This document shows, piece by piece, positions 29,235 through 36,172 of a stretch of 36,172 bases of DNA. The stretch covers positions 1,759 through 37,930 of the forward strand of contig JYHA01000029.1 in assembly GCA_000970895.1 (NCBI GenBank), written 5' to 3'. How positions within the stretch are numbered: the first letter of the stretch is position 1; each line of letters opens with the position of its first letter. This DNA is from Candidatus Arcanibacter lacustris (GTDB lineage Bacteria; Pseudomonadota; Alphaproteobacteria; Rickettsiales; Arcanibacteraceae). The notes under the pieces are model-generated. The model made no database searches. It was not told where the DNA came from and saw only the letters and a list, made by a program, of their open reading frames with translations. Both the position numbers and the translations under genes were made by a program.

Positions 29235-31094
29235 ATGACTAACAAAGAAACTATGAAGTTTGATGCAGAGATTGGCAAAGTATTACATCTGGTAATTCAT
29301 TCGCTATATACTAATAAAGACATATTCTTACGTGAATTAATTTCAAACGCATCTGATGCTTGCGATAAACTAAGATATTTAAGCATTGCAAATCCTGAAT
29401 TAACTACAGGGGATAGTGAATTTAAAATCACCATCTGGGTAGATGAGAAAAATTCAATTCTATATATCAAAGATAATGGTATAGGGATGAGTCGTGCTGA
29501 GCTTATTGAGAATTTAGGGACTATTGCTAAATCTGGTACGCAAAATTTCATCAGTCAATTAACGGGTGATAGTAAAAAAGATACGCAATTAATAGGACAG
29601 TTCGGGGTTGGTTTCTATTCAGGCTTTATGGTGGCTGATGAAATGACTGTTACAAGTAAAAAAGCAGGGGAGACTCAAGGGTATATTTGGAATTCAAAAG
29701 GTGAAGGTGAGTTTTCAATTGTAGAATCTGACGCGGCAGTAGAAAGAGGAACTACAATAGCGCTACATTTGAAAGATACAGCTCTAGATTATTTGGATAA
29801 ATTCCGCATACGTCATATAGTTAACACCTATTCTGAACATATTTCAATTCCGATATCATTCAAAGATGAGCAGGATAATATAGAAACTATCAATAAGGGT
29901 ACGGCTCTTTGGACTAAGTCAAAGTCAGAAGTAACAGAAGAGCAATATCAGGAATTTTATAAACAAATATCATTTTCTCCAGATAAGCCATTTTTAACTT
30001 TGCATAATCATAATGAAGGTATGGTTGAATATACTAACCTCTTATTTGTTCCTACTAATAAACCTTTTGATTTATTCCACCCTGATCGCAAAACCAGAGT
30101 GAAGCTATATGTTAAAAAAGTATTCATAGCAGAAGATGGGGTTGATCTAGTTCCTTCGTGGCTTAGATTCTTAAGAGGGGTTGTTGATTCTCAAGATCTA
30201 CCATTAAATATCTCTCGTGAGACTTTGCAACATAATAATGTGCTTGAAAAAATCAAAAAATCAATCATTAAGCGTGTTGTTTCTGAGCTAAAGAAAAAGC
30301 TTGAAAATGATCGTGAAGCTTATGATGGTTTCTGGAATAATTTTGGAGCAGCATTGAAAGAGGGCTTATGTGAAAATATGGAAAATAGAGAGAATCTATT
30401 TGAAATATGCTTATTTAAAAGCGCCATTACTGGAAAAATGATCACATTAGATGAATATGTCGCTAATATGAAAGAAGGTCAGACTGAGATCTTCTATTAT
30501 TTAAATGAAGAAGCAAGTGAAGTGGCAGCAAGCAATCCACAACTCGAAGGTTTCTTAAAAAAAGGCATGGATGTATTGTTATTCTCTGACAAGGTTGATG
30601 ATTTCTGGGTTAATGTTGAACATAAATATAAAGAAACTTCATTAAAATCAGTTACTCGTGCTGGTATTGAGCTTGAAAATAAAGAAGAAGAAACCCAAAG
30701 TGAGGAGACTAAAAAAGAGCAAGAGGATATTCTAGCTTATTTCCAAGAGGAACTAGGCTCTACTGTCAGGGAAGTAAAGAAATCTCATAAATTAGTTGAT
30801 AGTCCAGTTTGTTTAACTGTTGCAGAAGGTGCGATGGATATTAAAATGGAGAGATTTTTAATGGAGCAAAAACAATTAGCAAGTTCTTCTGCTAAAATTT
30901 TAGAGGTTAATCTAAAGCATCCAATTATTATCAATCTTGCATCTAAATTAAAAGCCAATAAAGATGATAGTGAATGTGGGGAGTTGGTAAGAATTCTATT
31001 TGATCAAGCTTGTATCATAGAGGGTGAGCCTATTAAAGATAGTAGTGCTTTTTCTAAGAGACTCAATAAGTTCCTAGAACTTGCCTCTGCTTGA
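29235..31094 (+). CDS. htpG: Molecular chaperone HtpG (Hsp90)
   Basis: [85 protein letters not shown]. Confidence 0.98.
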   Translation: MTNKETMKFDAEIGKVLHLVIHSLYTNKDIFLRELISNASDACDKLRYLSIANPELTTGDSEFKITIWVDEKNSILYIKDNGIGMSRAELIENLGTIAKSGTQNFISQLTGDSKKDTQLIGQFGVGFYSGFMVADEMTVTSKKAGETQGYIWNSKGEGEFSIVESDAAVERGTTIALHLKDTALDYLDKFRIRHIVNTYSEHISIPISFKDEQDNIETINKGTALWTKSKSEVTEEQYQEFYKQISFSPDKPFLTLHNHNEGMVEYTNLLFVPTNKPFDLFHPDRKTRVKLYVKKVFIAEDGVDLVPSWLRFLRGVVDSQDLPLNISRETLQHNNVLEKIKKSIIKRVVSELKKKLENDREAYDGFWNNFGAALKEGLCENMENRENLFEICLFKSAITGKMITLDEYVANMKEGQTEIFYYLNEEASEVAASNPQLEGFLKKGMDVLLFSDKVDDFWVNVEHKYKETSLKSVTRAGIELENKEEETQSEETKKEQEDILAYFQEELGSTVREVKKSHKLVDSPVCLTVAEGAMDIKMERFLMEQKQLASSSAKILEVNLKHPIIINLASKLKANKDDSECGELVRILFDQACIIEGEPIKDSSAFSKRLNKFLELASA

Positions 31095-31096
31095 TA

Positions 31097-31363
31097 ATGA
31101 GTGTTGCAGATATTATCAGAGAAAAACTCGCATGCTTAAAGCCGGTAGTCTTAGAAATTATAGATGAAAGCTCTAAGCATGCAGGGCATAAGGGTCATAA
31201 TGGATCTGGTGAAAGCCATTTTAATGTAAGGATAGTTTCTGAGCAGTTTGTGGGTAAATCAATGGTTGTCCGTCATAAAATGATCTATAAATTATTAGAA
31301 GATGAGCTTAAGAGCCAGGTTCATGCGCTGGCTCTTAAGACTCTGACTTGTAATGAATTATGA
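31097..31363 (+). CDS. bolA: BolA family protein
   Basis: IDESSKHAGHKGHN...SHFNVRIVSEQFVGKSMVVRHKMIYKLLEDEL...VHALALKTLT; start likely ATG 31097. Confidence 0.9.
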   Translation: MSVADIIREKLACLKPVVLEIIDESSKHAGHKGHNGSGESHFNVRIVSEQFVGKSMVVRHKMIYKLLEDELKSQVHALALKTLTCNEL

Positions 31364-31377
31364 GATAAAATTACTAC

Positions 31378-31407
31378 TTGCAATAATTCTCGTAAAGATG
31401 TTATAAT
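31378..31407 (+). promoter_or_regulatory. Sigma70-type promoter for the 31445 gene
   Basis: TTGCAA (31378-31383), 18-nt spacer, TATAAT (31402-31407). Confidence 0.5.
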
Positions 31408-31442
31408 TGACAAATATAGTTAATTATCATTAACGAGAATTA
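31384..31442. repeat. 10-bp inverted repeat bracketing the promoter -10 and RBS region
   Basis: TAATTCTCGT (31384-31393) / ACGAGAATTA (31433-31442). Confidence 0.55.
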
Positions 31443-31444
31443 AA

Positions 31445-31906
31445 ATGAATGATATTACAATGAATGAATACGCAAGAATAAATATGCCAAGGGTTGATAT
31501 TTTAAAAATACGTAAACTCCTGGAAAATAATTATAAAGTTGATCATGATCTGGCAGAAGGTATTGCAGAAGCTATAGATGTTGCACTAAAAGATCAGGAT
31601 TTGTCTAATGATTTTGCAAAACGCGAAGATATTCATGCGGTTGATCATAGGGTGGATAAAGTTATCGATCGAATAGATAATTTAGAAAAAGCCATAGATG
31701 CCAGGTTTGATGCTGTAGAGCAAAGGATAAATGCCAGATTTGAAATTACGGAGCATATGATTGAAAATTCTAGAAAGAGTGTGATTATATACATAGGTGC
31801 TATTGTTGGTGCTGGTTTTGCCTCAATGATTGGGATTTTACTAGTTGGGCTTGTCAAATATATGCCTGTCATTTCTAAAATAGTTGAAATGTTACCTAAA
31901 GACTGA
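31445..31906 (+). CDS. Small coiled-coil protein with C-terminal TM helix, unknown function
   Basis: Heptad-rich VDKVIDRIDNLEKAIDARFDAVEQRINARFEITEHMIENS followed by hydrophobic VIIYIGAIVGAGFASMIGILLVGLV. Confidence 0.75.
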   Translation: MNDITMNEYARINMPRVDILKIRKLLENNYKVDHDLAEGIAEAIDVALKDQDLSNDFAKREDIHAVDHRVDKVIDRIDNLEKAIDARFDAVEQRINARFEITEHMIENSRKSVIIYIGAIVGAGFASMIGILLVGLVKYMPVISKIVEMLPKD

Positions 31907-31958
31907 TATCTTCTGCCATATTCTTGGCTATAAAATTTCTATAAGATGTAATTAAATA

Positions 31959-32675
31959 ATGCATAAATATTTCACACCATATTATTTTGCTAAAATAGCA
32001 GATGGGCTTATTGTATTTTTTGCGATAATGAGTCTGTCATTATTTGCAGTTGGTTTATATTGGGCTTTGGTTGTATCTCCCGCTGATTATCAACAAGGAG
32101 AAGCGGTGAGGATTATGTATATACATGTTCCTGCTGCTTGGATGTCTTTATTTATCTATAGTTTTATGGCTTCCTCGAGTGTTTCTTATCTGATTTGGCG
32201 CAGTAATTTTGCCGATATTATCGCTCGCAAATCTGCATTAATTGGTTGTAATTTTACTTTCATTACTTTGGTGACTGGCTCTATGTGGGGAAAGCCTATT
32301 TGGGGTGCTTGGTGGGTGTGGGATGCAAGACTCACCTCACTACTGATACTTTTCTTTTTTTATCTAGGCTATATTGCTATTGATCTATCTTCAAAAAACA
32401 GGGAAAAAACTGCCATATCACTGGCAATTTTAGCTATTATTGGTTTTGTTAATGTTCCTATAGTTAAATTCTCAGTTGATTTTTGGAATAGTCTACATCA
32501 GCCAGCAAGTATTATTAGATCAGGAGGATCTGCTATTGATCCTTCGATGTTAAAACCTTTGTTGGTGATGGCTTTGGCTTGCCTATTTTATTTTTTCTGG
32601 ATATTGTTTATTAGAGTAAAGTCTGAAATAATAAATCATAAAATTCAACGATTACAAAGCAAATATTTTTATTAA
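31959..32675 (+). CDS. ccmC: Heme exporter protein CcmC
   Basis: IMYIHVPAAWMSLFIY and GKPIWGAWWVWDARLTS tryptophan-rich motif; multi-TM. Confidence 0.95.
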   Translation: MHKYFTPYYFAKIADGLIVFFAIMSLSLFAVGLYWALVVSPADYQQGEAVRIMYIHVPAAWMSLFIYSFMASSSVSYLIWRSNFADIIARKSALIGCNFTFITLVTGSMWGKPIWGAWWVWDARLTSLLILFFFYLGYIAIDLSSKNREKTAISLAILAIIGFVNVPIVKFSVDFWNSLHQPASIIRSGGSAIDPSMLKPLLVMALACLFYFFWILFIRVKSEIINHKIQRLQSKYFY

Positions 32676-32689
32676 GGGTTTTAAATTAA

Positions 32690-33013
32690 ATGACATATGT
32701 AGTAACAGAAGCATGTATTAAATGTAAATATACAGATTGCGTGGAGGTTTGTCCTGTAGATTGTTTTTACGAAGGTGAGAATATGCTGGTGATCAATCCT
32801 GATGAATGTATCGATTGTGGGGTTTGCGAGCCTGAATGCCCGATAGAGGCGATTAAATCGGATGCGGATGTAGATATTAATTGGCTGAAAATCAACAAAG
32901 AATATGCGGGTAAGTGGTCAAATATTTCTGTTAAAAAAGATCCATTACCGGATCATGAAAAATATAAAAATATGGAAGATAAATACGATAATTTCTTTTC
33001 AGAAAATGAATAG
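32690..33013 (+). CDS. fdxA: Ferredoxin (7Fe/8Fe type)
   Basis: [18 protein letters not shown] and [16 protein letters not shown] cluster motifs. Confidence 0.95.
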   Translation: MTYVVTEACIKCKYTDCVEVCPVDCFYEGENMLVINPDECIDCGVCEPECPIEAIKSDADVDINWLKINKEYAGKWSNISVKKDPLPDHEKYKNMEDKYDNFFSENE

Positions 33014-34325
33014 GGCTTTAATTCTATTACTAATAATTTTCCTACAGGCAAATCTCGCATTCGCCCAAAAAAACTTTTCTATTATTCGTGACGATGAGAT
33101 TGAATCGAGTATTGAAAAACTTATAGAGCCATTATTTAGGGCTGCCTCTATTAATCCTAGTAGCATGCGTGTGGTGATAGTAGATGATCCCACAATCAAC
33201 GCTTTTGTTGCTAATCAAACTATGGTTTTTATCCATAGTGGATTGCTTCTCAAATTCTATGATGATCCAGATATGGTAATGGGAGTGGTTGCTCATGAAC
33301 TTGGTCATATTTTAGGCGGGCATTTAGCTAAATTAGATACAAGATACAGGAATATTGCTACAAATTCTGTGGCATCTGCTGTGATACTCGGTGCTATTGG
33401 TCTTGCTATGTCTGCTCCAGAATTAGCAATGGCAGGCATTAGCGGTTCGATGCATATAGGTAAGCAATCTATGCTTAGTTATTCCAGACAACAGGAACAA
33501 TCTGCTGATAAAATTGCTGTAGAATTATTAGAAAAATCTAAAAATAGCCCCATAGGACTTAAAAAAACTATGGATTATTTTAGACAAGCAGATGCAAGTC
33601 TCTATGGAAAAATCAACCCATATTCAATCACTCATCCAATGCCTGCTGAACGTTTGCAATTTATTACCGGCTATATGGAAAAAACAAAATATCCACATAG
33701 TATGATACCCTCTAATATTAAAAATCAATATATAAGAGCAATGGTAAAGCTTAGTGCTTTTCTAGAGCCTACAAGGCCAATTTTATCTAGCAAATCCCAA
33801 GATGATTATATCTATGCTAAATCTATTATTAATTTTAGAACTAATCATAAGAATGAAGCGATAAAACTTATCGATCAATTGATTCATAAAGAACCAGAAA
33901 ATCCCTATTTTTATGAATTAAAATCACAAGTTCTTTTTGAGAATGGACTTGTTATTGAATCGTTAGAGCAATATCAAAAAGCATATTCACTAAGAGGATC
34001 AAATTTAATTTCATATGAATACGCATCTGCATTAATTGAAGCGGTGGATATGGGCAAGCTTACTAAGAGTAAATTAGATAAATCCATAGAACTACTCAAA
34101 AAAACTAATAAGCAAGGTGATATTCCTCTTGAAAATCTCGATCAATTAGCAAGAGCCTATGGTAAAAAAGGAAAAGTTGGTATGGCAAATTATTACCTAG
34201 CTAAAATGTATTTGTTACTAGGTGATGATAAAAAATCCACCAGATTTGCAAAAATCGCAAGTAAGCAACTACCAAAATCAGATCCATATTATTTAAAGTC
34301 TATGGATATGATTAAGGAAGATTAG
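33006..34325 (+). CDS. M48-family metalloprotease with TPR-like C-terminus (BepA-like)
   Basis: Signal peptide [30 protein letters not shown] zinc motif; [13 protein letters not shown]. True start likely ATG 33006, overlapping the ferredoxin stop. Confidence 0.92.
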   Translation: MNRALILLLIIFLQANLAFAQKNFSIIRDDEIESSIEKLIEPLFRAASINPSSMRVVIVDDPTINAFVANQTMVFIHSGLLLKFYDDPDMVMGVVAHELGHILGGHLAKLDTRYRNIATNSVASAVILGAIGLAMSAPELAMAGISGSMHIGKQSMLSYSRQQEQSADKIAVELLEKSKNSPIGLKKTMDYFRQADASLYGKINPYSITHPMPAERLQFITGYMEKTKYPHSMIPSNIKNQYIRAMVKLSAFLEPTRPILSSKSQDDYIYAKSIINFRTNHKNEAIKLIDQLIHKEPENPYFYELKSQVLFENGLVIESLEQYQKAYSLRGSNLISYEYASALIEAVDMGKLTKSKLDKSIELLKKTNKQGDIPLENLDQLARAYGKKGKVGMANYYLAKMYLLLGDDKKSTRFAKIASKQLPKSDPYYLKSMDMIKED

Positions 34326-34330
34326 CTACT

Positions 34331-35125
34331 TTAAGACTTCATTCTATTTACAGTTTGTAACATCTCATCTGAGGCTTTGATGATGTTGGAGCAGAGCTCA
34401 TATCCCCTTTGGGCGGTAATTAGATCAGTTAGTTCATTAACTGGTACAACGTTAGAGGCTTCTAATTTTCCTTGTGCGACCTTTCCAAGGCCATTTGTTC
34501 CAGCTGTTCCTATTATTACATCTCCAGATGACGGAGTTTGAATGAATAAATTGCCACCAACTGGTTGAAGGCCAGAAGTATTAGGAAAATCTGCTATATC
34601 AAAGGTACCAATTTGGTTTTGTGCTCCATTATTACCGGGTAAGGTTGCGTAAATATTTCCAAATTCATCTACTTTAATAGAGGCGCCTTGTGGAACTGAA
34701 ATTCCTGGAGCTACTGTATATCCTGCTTTAGTTACTATTTCTCCATTAGCATTCTTATTAAAATTGCCATCGCGAGTATAAGCGATAGTTCCATCTGGCA
34801 TATCTATTTTAAAATAACCTCTACTACTTTCTGTGCCATCAATAGCGAAATCAAGTTCGCCATAGGTAGTCAGTAAATCACCAGGAGTGTTTAATGAATA
34901 TGTTCCTGATAATTCGGTGCCTAGGCCTATGGATAGGCCCGCAGTAGATACTGAGCCATTGTTGCTAGCTCTAGAAATGAGCTGATATGGTAGATCTTGA
35001 AATTGAGCAACTTGTTTTTTAAAGCCATTAGTACTAATGTTGGCTAAATTGTGAGAAATAACTGCGATATCAGTTTCTCTAGCCATCATTCCTGTAGTTG
35101 CTATTCCAAGTGCTCTATCTACCAT
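34331..35125 (-). CDS. flgG: Flagellar distal rod protein FlgG
   Basis: VDRALGIATTGMMARETDIAVISHNLANISTNGFKKQVAQFQDL; C-terminal LTDLITAQRGYELCSNIIKASDEMLQTVNRM. Confidence 0.95.
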   Translation of the reverse strand: MVDRALGIATTGMMARETDIAVISHNLANISTNGFKKQVAQFQDLPYQLISRASNNGSVSTAGLSIGLGTELSGTYSLNTPGDLLTTYGELDFAIDGTESSRGYFKIDMPDGTIAYTRDGNFNKNANGEIVTKAGYTVAPGISVPQGASIKVDEFGNIYATLPGNNGAQNQIGTFDIADFPNTSGLQPVGGNLFIQTPSSGDVIIGTAGTNGLGKVAQGKLEASNVVPVNELTDLITAQRGYELCSNIIKASDEMLQTVNRMKS

Positions 35126-35146
35126 GTTATGAACTCCTTATTTAAG

Positions 35147-35866
35147 TTATTGTTTGGCGCTATCTGATAAAGATTTCACCGCATTTTGTTCTAACTCTTC
35201 AACAATATTAATTATATTGTTAGTCATTCCTGCATAACGTTGAGTTTCAATCAAATCTTGCATTTCTATTACACTATTTACATTGGACTCTTCATATGCT
35301 CCGCCAATTATTTGGTAATTGAGAGAGTTTTTTTCTTCTGCATCGGATTTATATAATCCTCCTCCAACTGGCTGTAGAGACAGTTCTGAATCAAAATCAA
35401 AAACACCTACTGTACCTAGCACTTGATCCTTTGAAACTACCTGTCCATATTCATCGATATTAACTTCAACTCCTACTGGTATGGTAATAACATCCCCATC
35501 TTTACTTGCTACTGGGAAAAAATTACCATCTACTAATACACCATTGCTATCGGTACCAAATTTTCCATTACGAGTATATCTTGGACCTAGTGGGGTGTTG
35601 ATTTTAAAATATCCATAGCCAACAATTGCCATATCTAATGGTCTATTTGTCTGAGTGACGGCACCACTAGCTGTATCTATTATAGTTGCTGCGTCATTGG
35701 CATAAGATACTGATTCATACTCATTTTTTAATTTAAACTCATTGTTTAAAACAAGTTCTTTTTTAAAGCCAGCCGTATTGGCATTGGCAACATTATTTGC
35801 AATAACTTCTGTTTTTCTAAATAATCCCATTTGTTTTGATAGGGCTATGTTAATTGCGTCAGTCAT
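35147..35866 (-). CDS. flgF: Flagellar proximal rod protein FlgF
   Basis: MTDAINIALSKQMGLFRKTEVIANNVANANTAGFKKE; MAIVGYGYFKINTPLGPRYTRNGKF; start likely at 35866. Confidence 0.92.
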   Translation of the reverse strand: MTDAINIALSKQMGLFRKTEVIANNVANANTAGFKKELVLNNEFKLKNEYESVSYANDAATIIDTASGAVTQTNRPLDMAIVGYGYFKINTPLGPRYTRNGKFGTDSNGVLVDGNFFPVASKDGDVITIPVGVEVNIDEYGQVVSKDQVLGTVGVFDFDSELSLQPVGGGLYKSDAEEKNSLNYQIIGGAYEESNVNSVIEMQDLIETQRYAGMTNNIINIVEELEQNAVKSLSDSAKQ

Positions 35867-36075
35867 TAATTTTCCTTTTAAATGTATATTTTTATATGAT
35901 GCAAAAATCATGCCAATAAATATTAGACATGATGAATTTGTTCTTATAAAAATTATTAAACGAAAAATATTAAGATTTCATTAGCTTTGGAAAATGTATA
36001 ATTATTTATGGTATTTGGTATGAGATTTTAGGAAAGGGGAGGGATTTTCATCCCTCATAGTGAAGTAGTATATTT

Positions 36076-36172
36076 TTAATGTTTTTGATCAATATTCTCA
36101 GCTGCGCAAACGGCTTGTCCTTTTTTGAAATTATTATCTAAGCTGTTTACATCGATAGATTTTGCTATTTTT
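36076..36172 (-). CDS. C-terminal fragment of an unidentified CDS (partial)
   Basis: Minus-strand open frame entering from the window end: KIAKSIDVNSLDNNFKKGQAVCAAENIDQKH* with TAA at 36078-36076. Confidence 0.4.
   Translation of the reverse strand, partial: KIAKSIDVNSLDNNFKKGQAVCAAENIDQKH

Noticed and set aside
36039-36056. GAGGGAT-tttc-ATCCCTC hairpin between flgF and the terminal partial CDS
   Set aside because: Only a 7-bp stem without a T-tract on either strand; too weak to call a terminator.
1-36172. CRISPR array, tRNA, rRNA or transposase genes
   Set aside because: No regularly spaced direct repeats, tRNA cloverleaf, rRNA motifs or transposase-like ORFs were recognised.

Overview
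AT-rich window whose gene content fits a Rickettsiales-type alphaproteobacterium; the taxonomy is inferred from gene content only. Housekeeping and symbiont genes: gpsA, an NtrY-like kinase, radA, a CckA-like hybrid kinase, maeB, a ferredoxin-NADP reductase, folD, ccmF, nagZ, pepA, holC, htpG, bolA, ccmC, a 7Fe-type ferredoxin, an M48 peptidase and flgG/flgF. It also has a virB8-virB9(short)-virB10-virB11-virD4 type IV secretion block, a VapBC-type PIN toxin-antitoxin pair just upstream of that block, and a 956-aa ankyrin-repeat protein that could be an effector. The most unusual items are: (1) a tandem pair of paralogous, almost uncharged Ala/Thr/Ser-rich proteins (7842-8867, 8977-9894) of no family I recognise, each preceded by a terminator-like hairpin; (2) two families of composite palindromic intergenic elements (3318-3478 and 9974-10100; 25686-25813 and 28484-28617), in which short modules are shared between copies while the self-complementary hairpin arms differ from copy to copy. 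I ran no database searches; product calls come from recognising motifs in the supplied translations.
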